The notes below the pieces were generated by a model. The model had not been told where the DNA came from, searched no databases, and saw only the letters and a program-made list of their open reading frames with translations. The translations under genes and the position numbers were made by a program. From NCBI RefSeq assembly GCF_000760735.1, contig NZ_JMEX01000008.1, forward strand, positions 2,622,390-2,686,389: a stretch of DNA of 64,000 bases. The letters run 5' to 3'. Position 1 is the first letter of the stretch. Each line of letters starts with the position of its first letter. Shown here in pieces: positions 7,072 through 15,900 of the stretch. Source of the stretch: Rhodococcoides fascians A44A (lineage in GTDB: Bacteria; Actinomycetota; Actinomycetes; Mycobacteriales; Mycobacteriaceae).

Positions 7072-8673
7072 GTGGGGGTGGGCTCGTTGCCGACTGTGAG
7101 TCGCAGAACGTTCTTGACCGGGGCGGGGGTCGCTGTTGCGGGCGCCGCACTGGGAGGTAGCCGGGCCGGTGCCCGCTCGAGGGTGAACCGGGTGCCCCTC
7201 GTTCGAGAGGACCACCGCGTCGTCGTCGTGGGGTCCGGATTCGGCGGCGGCGTCGCCTCGCTTCGATTGGCGGAGGCCGGTGTGCCGGTGACGGTGCTCG
7301 AGCGTGGAATGCGCTGGCCGACCGGCCCGAACGCCGAGACGTTCCCGCACGCGGCCAACCCGGACAAACGCATTCTGTGGCACAGGTCCAACCCGCAGCT
7401 CTTCGGGAGACCGGTCGCCTTCGATCCGTACGCCGGTCTCCTCGAGGCCGTCGTCGGAGACAACATGACGGCGCTGTGTGCGGCCGGCGTCGGAGGCGGG
7501 TCACTCGTCTACCAGGGAATGACACTGCAACCCGCGGAACACGTCTTCGACGCCAATTTCCCGGACGGCCTCGACTGGAAGACCCTCGACCGCGTGCACT
7601 ACCCGCGCGTGGCACGCATGCTCGGGCTGGCCACCGCACCGGACGAACTGATCGACAGTCCCAACTACCAGGCAGCGCGAGTGTTCGCCCGGAACGCGGA
7701 GCGTGAGGGATTTCCGGTATCGAAGATTCCGATGCCGATCGACTGGAACTACGCCCTCGCAGAACTGCGCGGAGAAATGGCACCGTCCTACACCAACGGC
7801 GACGGCGCTCTCGGGGTGAACAACGGTGGCAAGAACTCGGTCGACGTCACCTACATCGCCGCGGCCGAGGCGACGGGACTCGTCACCGTGGAAGTTCTGC
7901 ACGAGGTCAGGGACGTGGAGAGGGCGCCCGACGGCAGGTGGACCCTCTACGTCGACCGAACGGACCCGTCGGGTGTGGTGCTCGAGAACAAGATTCTGAC
8001 GACCGACACGCTGGTGATGGCCGCGGGCAGCGCCAACACCACCAAGTTGCTGCTGCGGGCGTCCGCGTCGGGGCGTATCCCCGACATGCCGGATGCTCTC
8101 GGCGAGGGATGGGGTACCAACGCAGACCGCATCTACGTGTGGACCGACATCGTGAACGGGTTCGGACCGCAGCAGGGAGGACCCGTCGTCTACGGGAGCT
8201 TGCAGTGGGACGATCCGAATGCTGCCTTCACGATCATCCAGGCGTCGTTTCCGCCGCTCGGGCTGGACGGCCGAAGTACGACGATGGTCGGGTACGGCGT
8301 GAGCGAGGGACGCGGAAGATTCGTGTACGACAGTGCCGTCGACGATGCGGTACTGCGGTGGCCGTGGGAGGGTGACTCGGGTATTCAATTGTCGAAGATC
8401 GGGCCGGCTGCACACCGGTTGGCCGGTCCGTCGGGTGTACTCACCGATACCAACGCCCTCGTGCCGACCACGTGGCATCCACTCGGCGGAGCCAACATGG
8501 GTGCGGTGTGCGATCTCGAAGGTCGTGTCCTCGGGCAGCGTGGACTGTACGTTCTCGACGGGGCGCTTCTCCCTGGCAATGCGGCCGCCTGCAATCCGTC
8601 GATGACCATCGCAGCCATCGCAGAACGCGCCCTCGACCGACTGGTCACCGAGGACGTCGGCACGGTGATCTAG
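7072..8673 (+). CDS. Tat-exported GMC oxidoreductase, cholesterol-oxidase-like
   Basis: This FAD-dependent alcohol oxidase/dehydrogenase of about 533 residues belongs to the GMC family and most resembles actinobacterial cholesterol oxidases. A twin-arginine signal (SRRTFLTGAGVAVAGAALGG) predicts folded export. Next comes the FAD Rossmann motif VVVVGSGFGGGVASLRLAEAG. Near the C-terminus are TTWHPLGGANMG and ACNPSMTIAAIAERAL, carrying the family's active-site His and Asn. The sterol substrate is inferred from family resemblance. The start is uncertain (GTG at 7072, 7078 or 7099); a promoter at 7002-7029 argues against the GTG at 7021. Steroid breakdown genes are not adjacent. Confidence 0.82.
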   Translation: MGVGSLPTVSRRTFLTGAGVAVAGAALGGSRAGARSRVNRVPLVREDHRVVVVGSGFGGGVASLRLAEAGVPVTVLERGMRWPTGPNAETFPHAANPDKRILWHRSNPQLFGRPVAFDPYAGLLEAVVGDNMTALCAAGVGGGSLVYQGMTLQPAEHVFDANFPDGLDWKTLDRVHYPRVARMLGLATAPDELIDSPNYQAARVFARNAEREGFPVSKIPMPIDWNYALAELRGEMAPSYTNGDGALGVNNGGKNSVDVTYIAAAEATGLVTVEVLHEVRDVERAPDGRWTLYVDRTDPSGVVLENKILTTDTLVMAAGSANTTKLLLRASASGRIPDMPDALGEGWGTNADRIYVWTDIVNGFGPQQGGPVVYGSLQWDDPNAAFTIIQASFPPLGLDGRSTTMVGYGVSEGRGRFVYDSAVDDAVLRWPWEGDSGIQLSKIGPAAHRLAGPSGVLTDTNALVPTTWHPLGGANMGAVCDLEGRVLGQRGLYVLDGALLPGNAAACNPSMTIAAIAERALDRLVTEDVGTVI

Positions 8674-8692
8674 CGTCCCGAGCGCAGAGCAT

Positions 8693-10828
8693 TCAGAAGG
8701 GCGCCCGGTAGTTTCGTGTTTCTCGGGCTGCGATGACCGTTCGATGCTCGACGAACATGCGCCGAATGAACGTGGCGTCCTCCCGGTCCTGGGTGTCGGT
8801 CATCCGCGCGATATCGCCGAGCGAGGGTATGCGAATGGTGCCGTCGGCCATCGGAGAATTCATGTTGGCGACCTTCGACCACGTCGAATCGGTGACGGAG
8901 ATGTGCATCTCCCACCATGTCGGCTCGTACAGTGCGTCGGAGGGCACCCGCTCCAGCGTCGCTGCAGCGTCTGCTCTGTCGGCGGACATGGGTTGCGCCG
9001 AGTCGTCCAGATCGCATGGGTCGACGACGTAGCCCATGCCGCTCTCTCGGTCCGAGTTCCATATCCACGATTCAGGCCGCATGCGGTGTTTCGATGTATG
9101 TCGGAACGTCGCAGGCACCACGACTGTCCCGAAGGTCGACGGTGTGATGTGGCGCAGGCCCGACGTCGACACCCAGTAGATCGCGTCGCCGGCCAATACC
9201 GCAGCGGTCCACAGCTTCAGTGTTTTCGCTTGATGGTGGTATTTGCACAGAGGCTGCAGGTTGGATCGAACGGTCCATCCGCCTGCGATGGGATCGTTGT
9301 GGTCGAACGGTACGACGTGGTCGATCTCGCACCGTTCGGACGGCACACTGCACCCAGGAAATGTGCACGTGCAGTGTGTAGCTCGCGTGAGTGCGACAAG
9401 CTCGGCCGACGGCCTGTACGTCAGCGCGCCAGGTGGCGGCTCGAGGAAACCGCCATGGCCGTCGGGGTGTACTCCGCGGGTCAACGATGAATCCTGCGCC
9501 GACGCGGACAGGAAGTCCTGTATGTACTTCGACAGATCGATGTCGCGGTGTCGGCCCTTCGACGACGTTGTTCTGTTGGCGGAAGCGGATTCCCGTGAAG
9601 GCAGCGGAGCTGCCGACCGGATCTTGCCACGGCGCAGCAGCCGCACAGCGCGCGGACCTTCCGACGCGCCGCCGCCCGAATGTACCCGCGGTACAGGACC
9701 GGACGGAACATCAGGGTCGGACGGAACATTAGGGCCACCTGAGTCACCGTGGCCGTCGGTGTCGCTGTCCCCGTCGTTGCCGTCGGTGTTGTGTTGCGGC
9801 GAGGCATCGTCGGACTCGACCCGGGCTTCGGCGGTGCGATCGGTTGCAGTGGTCGCTTGGTGCGCGGCGTCGAGAAGTTCGGTCAGTAGGATCTGCCACT
9901 CGGCACTGCCGGCGATGTGTCGTGCGATTTCAGTATCGAGAACGGTTCCGTCTCCGAGGGTCGCGGGTTCGTTGGTCAGCCCCAGCAGTGTCTTGATGTC
10001 GATCATGATCTGGAGCAGGTGGGGGCGACGATCCTTGTGGACTCGCTCGGTGCTGCGGACAGGGCACTCTGCTCGACCACACGTGCAGAGGATGTAGTCC
10101 TCGCGGTGGAAGAGAGCCAGCAGTGCGAATCCTCGGAGCTGCTTCTTGGTCCGCGGATCACGGGAGCACACTGTCCCGATCAATTCTTCCAGAACTGAGT
10201 TGCATTCCGCGCCTTCGAGAGTGGACATCTTGGCAATGAGGGTGGCCGTACCGTCATCGCCTCGCTTCACCTCGGCGCAGCGCTCCTCGGATTCGGTTGC
10301 TTTCTGAGCGGCGGAGGCTTCGGCGGCGTCGTGCTCGAACCAGGCTCGCCAGATGTTCTCCTTGAGTGCTCTGGTGTTCATGCGCAGCGCGGCCGACAGT
10401 ATGGACTCCTCCAACGCCGCGACCGTGGTGTCGCTTGCCTTCTCCAAGGTGAGTGCGATTGCCCGGGCGCGTGGGTAGTCCAAGTCGCCCTCGTCGAAGG
10501 CTGCGGAGACCCGAGGTAGGCGCCACGCGAGTTGCGCACCGACGGTCAACAGGTCACGCGTCATCATGCGGGAGAGGGACAATGCGACGGCGGCCTCGCA
10601 TTCGACCGTGCGCCTGGCCAACGCGATGTCGGCTTCGTCCTCTCCTAAGTGATGTACGTCCATCTCCGTTGCGAATCTGAGTTCGGTCAAGTCATGTACC
10701 GAACGGACCACCGCGGCAGCGCACCTGTTCTCGGCCCGGCGGGCATCTGCAAGCGAGGACAGTGCCGGCGCCGCAGCTGCATCGGCAGCTGCGCGAATCT
10801 CTCTGGTCGTGCCCCCCTGCATTCCCAT
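8693..10828 (-). CDS. DUF222 (13E12 family) HNH endonuclease
   Basis: This 711-residue protein joins an N-terminal DUF222 region to a C-terminal HNH nuclease domain. In order there are an alpha-helical DUF222 half (about residues 40-330), a cysteine motif CTCGRAECP near 247, a low-complexity Asp/Ser/Pro linker (about 330-460) and the HNH segment. The HNH segment reads CTCTFPGCSVPSERCEIDHV, then NLQPLCKYHHQAKT, with paired cysteines and EIDH/HH typical of an active site. An SOS box lies 12 bp upstream of the ATG at 10828, so DNA damage should induce it. In mycobacteria 13E12 genes are known members of the LexA regulon. Its molecular role is not established. A second family member begins at 63170. 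Confidence 0.88.
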   Translation of the reverse strand: MGMQGGTTREIRAAADAAAAPALSSLADARRAENRCAAAVVRSVHDLTELRFATEMDVHHLGEDEADIALARRTVECEAAVALSLSRMMTRDLLTVGAQLAWRLPRVSAAFDEGDLDYPRARAIALTLEKASDTTVAALEESILSAALRMNTRALKENIWRAWFEHDAAEASAAQKATESEERCAEVKRGDDGTATLIAKMSTLEGAECNSVLEELIGTVCSRDPRTKKQLRGFALLALFHREDYILCTCGRAECPVRSTERVHKDRRPHLLQIMIDIKTLLGLTNEPATLGDGTVLDTEIARHIAGSAEWQILLTELLDAAHQATTATDRTAEARVESDDASPQHNTDGNDGDSDTDGHGDSGGPNVPSDPDVPSGPVPRVHSGGGASEGPRAVRLLRRGKIRSAAPLPSRESASANRTTSSKGRHRDIDLSKYIQDFLSASAQDSSLTRGVHPDGHGGFLEPPPGALTYRPSAELVALTRATHCTCTFPGCSVPSERCEIDHVVPFDHNDPIAGGWTVRSNLQPLCKYHHQAKTLKLWTAAVLAGDAIYWVSTSGLRHITPSTFGTVVVPATFRHTSKHRMRPESWIWNSDRESGMGYVVDPCDLDDSAQPMSADRADAAATLERVPSDALYEPTWWEMHISVTDSTWSKVANMNSPMADGTIRIPSLGDIARMTDTQDREDATFIRRMFVEHRTVIAARETRNYRAPF

Positions 10829-10840
10829 GCCCCAAGTGTA

Positions 10841-10856
10841 ATCGAACGTATGTTCG
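10841..10856 (-). promoter_or_regulatory. LexA (SOS) box
   Basis: TCGAACGTATGTTCGA is a perfect match to the mycobacterial SOS box TCGAAC-N4-GTTCGA. It ends 12 bp upstream of the DUF222/HNH start codon. LexA bound here should repress the gene until RecA-stimulated LexA cleavage during DNA damage. Confidence 0.88.
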
Positions 10857-10895
10857 AGTGCAATAGCACCGCTCTGCGTGTGTATGCGTGTGCGG

Positions 10896-11556
10896 AGTTC
10901 ACTTACCGAGGATCATCGGGTTGCGGCGGTAGCGTTGTTCGAGGAGGGTGTTGGTGCTTTCTCGGCTGCTGCGAAGGTTGGTGGTAGGTGCGCTGTGGTC
11001 TTGCTTTACGACCGGTGGAGGGTTCGAGGGGGAATTCGTTGGTGGAGAAACCGGATCGATAGTGCTTTTCGTTCGACTTCGAACTTGCTGTGGTGCAACG
11101 CGTTCTGGCTGGGGAGAACAAGATCGAGCTGGCCGTGAGTGCGGACTGTCGTCGGCAAGAATCATCGATCCGTGGGTGCGCGGATATCGCCGCGACGGCG
11201 ACGGGGCGCTACGTCCGAAGAGGGCGACCGGCACCGTCGGGAGTTGATCCGGGTGAGGCCAGCGAGCTCGACCGCCTGCGTGAAAGGAACGAGCGGGTGC
11301 GCACTCAGGTGGCGTACCTGGGACAACTGCGGGCCTCGAGGGAACGCTAGACGTTCTTCCACGGTCAGGCGTAGTTGCGCCGGCCCGACCCGAAGGCGGC
11401 GTTGAAGGCTGAGGTGACCAGCGTGTTCGAGGGCAACTCCTAAAGAAGAAATGTTTCATCACCTCCGATACCTCGACCGGTTCAACAACGACCGCATCTC
11501 GTTACGCCTCGACGGCCTGCGCCGAGTGCGATACCGAGCCCAGGCCCTCGCGGCCT
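10896..11556 (+). pseudogene. Decayed IS3-family transposase remnant
   Basis: Three fragments in different frames resemble an IS3-family (IS150-group) transposase. At 10896-11000 LTEDHRVAAVALFEEGVGAF matches the OrfA helix-turn-helix. At 11090-11349 a second OrfA-like repeat ends with ELDRLRERNERVRTQVAYLG, the leucine-zipper stretch. At 11460-11555 FNNDRISLRLDGLRRVRYRA matches the extreme OrfB C-terminus. The whole catalytic DDE core is missing and frameshifts and stops separate the pieces, so it cannot transpose. I saw no terminal inverted repeats. From here to 11690 I see nothing further. Confidence 0.75.
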
Positions 11557-11690
11557 TAGACTTTGCGTTGAGCAGTCCAGCCACGGGGTCCAGCGCGTTG
11601 CCGTGGGTGGCTATGCGAACGTCGTACGACAGGCGCGGCGGTGTCACAATGTGAACGACAGATTGTTGCTACAACTACGGGCGGTGCTCG

Positions 11691-14492
11691 ATGACTGCGG
11701 AACACCCGCTCGCCGGGGCGCTGGTCGGGCGAGACGCGCTGGCTGCGTCGATCACTCGCATGGTGACGGATCCCGGCGCGGGTGATCGGATGTTCTGGCT
11801 GCTGGGGGAGGCCGGGATCGGGAAGAGCACTCTTCTCCGGCATGCGCGTGCCGTCGCCGAGGACGCCGGTGTTCGAGTGCTGCAGGCGTCGGGCGTGGAC
11901 GCCGAGACGCAGCAGATGTTCTCCGGACTTCAGCAGTTGTTGTGGCCGGTCATGGCGTTCGTCGACGGTCTACCCGAGGCGGTTCGAACCCCACTCGACG
12001 AGATGTTGGGCCGTGCGCCGTTGCCCGCGATGGTCGACATGTACGCCTGCAGGCACGCGGTACTCCACCTCTTGGAAGTGCTCGCCGAGGAGTCACCTCT
12101 CGTCCTGCTTCTCGACGACGCGCACCTCCTCGACCGGGATTCGCTCGACATCGTCGTGTACGCGGTCAGGCGGGTGGCCGGGCCGATGACCACATTGTGC
12201 AGTGCGCGGGGGCACCGGATTCCCGACGGCGTCGATCCCGGTGTCGCGGCAGCCGAGGTTCCGAACCTCACCGACGCCGAGTCGGCTGCGCTGTTGGACC
12301 GTCAGCCCACGACGCCGTCTCGCTCCGCGCGGCTCGAGATCATCCGTCAGGCCGAGGGAAATCCTCTCGCGATCATCGAGTTCAGCCGTGCCGTCGTCCG
12401 GTCGGGCGTCGACCTGTCGGCCGGTACCAGCGACGACCGGGTTCGTCGGGTGCAGTCGCTGTTCTCCCTTCGGATCGCCGATCTGACACCGCCGACGCGA
12501 AAGTTGTTGCTCTACGCGGCGTCCGGATCCGGATACGAATCCTTGGACGTCATCACCGCGGCTGCAGGGTTCGGCAGCGATCTGTCGGTGTGGAGGGAAG
12601 CGGAACACTCCGGTCTCGTCGTGATCGACGGCCGCGCCGTACATTTCACGCACCCACTGGTGCGCGCCGCAGCCTATTCCGGTTGCAGTGTGGATCAGCG
12701 CCGCGCCGCACACGAGGATTTCGCGGCTCGTCTGGTCGACGATCCGCCGTGCCGGGCGTGGCACCGTGCTGCGGCAGCGGACGGCCTGGACGAATCGGTT
12801 GCCGCGGAACTGGAAGGCGCCGCCGAGCTGTCCCACCGCCGAGGTGGATTCTTCGAGGTGGCACGTGCGTTGGAACGGGCTGCGCAGATCTCTCCGGCCC
12901 CGGACAAAGCGGCATTGCGATACGCCAGTGCCGCGCACGCCGCCTACATGGCGGGCGATCCGCAGTGGGGACTGTCGTTGGCCGCTCAGGTTCGCCGAGC
13001 AACGGTCTCGCCCGAGATTCGGAGTGCCGCAGCGCTTCCGACCGCGTCGATTCTGTTGCAGACCGCCAAACCGGACGAAGCGTTCGACGTGGTGCGCCGC
13101 ACGTTCGCGGAGTACACGCCGACGGACGAAAGTCTGGTCCTGGCGCTGCTGTTCACCGCACTCGGTGCTGCACATTTCAGCGGTGGCGAGTGGCGCAGAA
13201 CAGCGCTGGCCCGTCTCGCCGAGGCGATTCCCGCACCGAGCGCCCCTGGTGAGCTTTCCTCGGAAGGACGCGACCTTCTGTCGCCGATGCCGGACGCGGC
13301 GAAAGAAGCAGTGCGGCAGCTGATTGCCGAGTACTCGACGAGCACCCTCGGAGCGGAGGCCCACGAAACCCTGGACGAGACCTCGTCGATCGCGGCGAAG
13401 ATCTCGTATCTGCTGGCGGAAGGGACGAGAGCGTACCTCAGCGAGAACAGTGTCGACGCCCTGTCCTACTTCGGACGCGGCATCGAATCTCTGCGTGAAG
13501 TAGGAAGTCTCGGTGCCGGCGCGATGGGAATGGCTGCGTTCCTCGGTGCCCTGATCGACACCGGCCGGTGGAGCGAGGTGGACAAAGCTGCCGACGAGGC
13601 GTCCGAGGTGGCGGCAGTGGGCAGGATGGCACTCGTCGACGCCAACGTGGAAATCCACCGCGGAACGATCGAATCGCACCGCGGCAACCTGGACGTCGCG
13701 AAAGGACACCTCGCGCGGGCGGCGACGCTGTTCGAGCCGAGGGCGAACGGTGCGCTGACGGTCGATCTGACGCGGGCCCGTTCGTTCCTCGCCTGTGTGA
13801 ACGGTGATTTCGCAGGCGCGTACGAGCGTTTGCGCAGTGTGTTCGAGGACGACGGCACACCGGTGCACAGTATTCAATCGGTGCTGGGAATCGCGGACCT
13901 GGCGTGGGCGGGTGCCCGAAGCGGGCAGCAGGCGTCGGCCAGGCGGTTCGTGACGGCCATCGGGCGTGCGATCGGGTCGAAGCCACCGGCAAGAATCAGG
14001 TTGCTCCGGCACTTGGCCGCCGCGCTGGTGAGCGAAACCACTCGCGGTGCCGAACGTCATTACCGGACGGCAGTTCTCGATCCGGACGGTCATCGGTGGC
14101 CGGTCGAGCGTGCACGCGCTCAGCTCCACTACGGGGAATGGCTGCGCCGCAACCGCCGTCCGACCGAGGCCAGGCCGCACCTGGCAGCGGCGTTGGATAC
14201 TTTCGAGTCCGTCGGCGCGCGGACGTTCGCGGACATTGCCCGGGCGGAACTGCGGGCAGCCGGGGGATCTCGCGGATCGACGCCGACGGCGACGGACGGG
14301 TGGGCGTCACTGACGGCTCAGGAACAGCACATCGCGACTCTCGCCGCGGAAGGGTTGACGAACCGTCAGATCGGCGAGCAGCTGCACCTGTCACCACGGA
14401 CGATCGGCTCGCACCTCTATCACGTGTATCCGAAGCTCGGAGTCAGCAAGCGTCACGAACTGCGGGGGATGATCGACCGGGCAGCACCGTGA
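11691..14492 (+). CDS. LAL-family LuxR regulator (MalT-like ATPase)
   Basis: This 933-residue regulator has the LAL layout: an N-terminal STAND-type ATPase, a long helical repeat middle and a C-terminal LuxR DNA-binding domain. Walker A is GEAGIGKST at residues 40-48 and Walker B is LVLLLDDAHLLD near residue 142. The LuxR helix-turn-helix is SLTAQEQHIATLAAEGLTNR, then QIGEQLHLSPRTIGSHLYHV, over the last 60 residues. LAL proteins activate transcription when an inducer triggers ATP binding and multimerisation. It ends 118 bp upstream of the methanol dehydrogenase gene on the same strand, and two direct repeats lie in that gap, so it is the likely activator of the mno operon. The inducer is unknown. 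Confidence 0.88.
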   Translation: MTAEHPLAGALVGRDALAASITRMVTDPGAGDRMFWLLGEAGIGKSTLLRHARAVAEDAGVRVLQASGVDAETQQMFSGLQQLLWPVMAFVDGLPEAVRTPLDEMLGRAPLPAMVDMYACRHAVLHLLEVLAEESPLVLLLDDAHLLDRDSLDIVVYAVRRVAGPMTTLCSARGHRIPDGVDPGVAAAEVPNLTDAESAALLDRQPTTPSRSARLEIIRQAEGNPLAIIEFSRAVVRSGVDLSAGTSDDRVRRVQSLFSLRIADLTPPTRKLLLYAASGSGYESLDVITAAAGFGSDLSVWREAEHSGLVVIDGRAVHFTHPLVRAAAYSGCSVDQRRAAHEDFAARLVDDPPCRAWHRAAAADGLDESVAAELEGAAELSHRRGGFFEVARALERAAQISPAPDKAALRYASAAHAAYMAGDPQWGLSLAAQVRRATVSPEIRSAAALPTASILLQTAKPDEAFDVVRRTFAEYTPTDESLVLALLFTALGAAHFSGGEWRRTALARLAEAIPAPSAPGELSSEGRDLLSPMPDAAKEAVRQLIAEYSTSTLGAEAHETLDETSSIAAKISYLLAEGTRAYLSENSVDALSYFGRGIESLREVGSLGAGAMGMAAFLGALIDTGRWSEVDKAADEASEVAAVGRMALVDANVEIHRGTIESHRGNLDVAKGHLARAATLFEPRANGALTVDLTRARSFLACVNGDFAGAYERLRSVFEDDGTPVHSIQSVLGIADLAWAGARSGQQASARRFVTAIGRAIGSKPPARIRLLRHLAAALVSETTRGAERHYRTAVLDPDGHRWPVERARAQLHYGEWLRRNRRPTEARPHLAAALDTFESVGARTFADIARAELRAAGGSRGSTPTATDGWASLTAQEQHIATLAAEGLTNRQIGEQLHLSPRTIGSHLYHVYPKLGVSKRHELRGMIDRAAP

Positions 14493-14502
14493 CCTGACCG
14501 AT

Positions 14503-14535
14503 CGGGTAGTTCGGTTCAGCGGACGGGTGGTTCGG
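14503..14535 (+). promoter_or_regulatory. Two 12-bp direct repeats upstream of mno
   Basis: CGGGTAGTTCGG (14503-14514) and CGGGTGGTTCGG (14524-14535) are repeated with a 21-bp period, two DNA helical turns. Tandem same-face sites are what a multimeric LAL activator would need. They lie about 76-108 bp upstream of the mno start. Function is inferred. Confidence 0.55.
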
Positions 14536-14610
14536 GGTGAAATCCCTTGTCGCCGATCACGTCGAACCCTCAGAGTGAGCGTAGTCACACCGACTCACCA
14601 GGAGGATCCG

Positions 14611-15882
14611 ATGGCAATCGAGCTCAACCAGATCTGGGATTTCCCGATCAAGGAATTCCACCCCTTCCCACGCGCACTTCTCGGAGTGGGCGCACACGAC
14701 ATCATCGGCGTCGAGGCGAAGAACCTCGGATTCAAGCGCTCGTTGCTCGTCACCACCGGCCTCCGCGGTTCGGGGATCATCGAGGAACTCATCGGCAAGA
14801 TCGAGTACCAGGGTGTCGAGGTCGTCCTGTACGACAAGGTCGAGTCGAACCCCAAGGACTACAACGTCATGGACGCTGCTGCCCTCTACCAGAAGGAGAA
14901 GTGCGACAGCATCATCTCCGTCGGTGGTGGCTCGAGCCACGACGCAGCCAAGGGCGCTCGCATCGTGATCGCTCACGACGGACGCAACATCAACGAGTTC
15001 GAGGGCTTCGCCAAATCCACCAACAAGGAGAACCCTCCTCACATCGCGGTATCCACCACCGCCGGAACCGGTTCGGAGACGTCCTGGGCGTACGTGATCA
15101 CCGACACGTCGGACATGGACAACCCGCACAAGTGGGTCGCGTTCGACGAGGCATCGATCGTCACCGTCGCCATCGACGATCCGCTGCTGTACTACACCTG
15201 CCCGCAGCACTTCACCGCCTACTGCGGGTTCGACGTGTTGGCCCACGGCAGTGAGCCTTTCGTCTCCCGGTTGGACTTCGCGCCGTCTCTCGGCAACGCT
15301 CTGTACTCGGTGGAGCTCGTGGCCAAGAACCTCCGCGAGGCCGTGTACGAACCGCGCAACCTGAAGGCCCGCGAGGGAATGATGAACGCGCAGTACATCG
15401 CCGGACAGGCGTTCAACTCCGGTGGTCTGGGCATCGTGCACTCCATCTCGCACGCGGTCAGTGCCTACTTCGACTCGCACCACGGCCTGAACAACGCCAT
15501 CGCTCTGCCCCGCGTGTGGGAGTACAACCTGCCCTCGCGGTACGAGCGTTACGCACAGATGGCAGGCGCTCTCGGCGTGGACACCCGCAACCTGACGACG
15601 GTGCAGGCGGCCGACGCTGCCGTGGAAGCCGCGATTCGCCTCGCGAAAGACGTCGGCATTCCCGACAACTTCGGTGAGGTCAACACCAGGCTCTACGACA
15701 AGAACCGCATGAACACCGGCAAGTACACCGGACGCGGCGAGGTCATCCCCGGCGACGAGAAGACGGTGCTCAAGATTTCCGAGCACATCCAGGGAGACTG
15801 GTGCACCCCGGGCAACCCCCGCGAGGTCACCGTCGACTCCATGATCCCCGTCGTCGATCACGCCATCAACAAGGCTTACTGA
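14611..15882 (+). CDS. mno: NDMA-dependent methanol dehydrogenase (iron-type ADH)
   Basis: This 423-residue group III (iron-type) alcohol dehydrogenase closely resembles the actinobacterial methanol:NDMA oxidoreductases of Amycolatopsis and Rhodococcus. It should oxidise methanol or other short primary alcohols to aldehydes. Motifs include the nucleotide-binding SIISVGGGSSHDAAKGARIV near residue 100, the metal-site region CGFDVLAHGSEPFVS, and the His-rich GIVHSISHAVSAYFDSHHG near 278. The family holds its NAD(P) tightly and in vivo depends on mycofactocin as electron acceptor; no mft genes lie in this window. GGAGG at 14601-14605 sets the ATG at 14611. The next two genes follow closely, forming mno–moxR–VWA. 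Confidence 0.95.
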   Translation: MAIELNQIWDFPIKEFHPFPRALLGVGAHDIIGVEAKNLGFKRSLLVTTGLRGSGIIEELIGKIEYQGVEVVLYDKVESNPKDYNVMDAAALYQKEKCDSIISVGGGSSHDAAKGARIVIAHDGRNINEFEGFAKSTNKENPPHIAVSTTAGTGSETSWAYVITDTSDMDNPHKWVAFDEASIVTVAIDDPLLYYTCPQHFTAYCGFDVLAHGSEPFVSRLDFAPSLGNALYSVELVAKNLREAVYEPRNLKAREGMMNAQYIAGQAFNSGGLGIVHSISHAVSAYFDSHHGLNNAIALPRVWEYNLPSRYERYAQMAGALGVDTRNLTTVQAADAAVEAAIRLAKDVGIPDNFGEVNTRLYDKNRMNTGKYTGRGEVIPGDEKTVLKISEHIQGDWCTPGNPREVTVDSMIPVVDHAINKAY

Positions 15883-15900
15883 GCGCAGGAGAGAACCACC

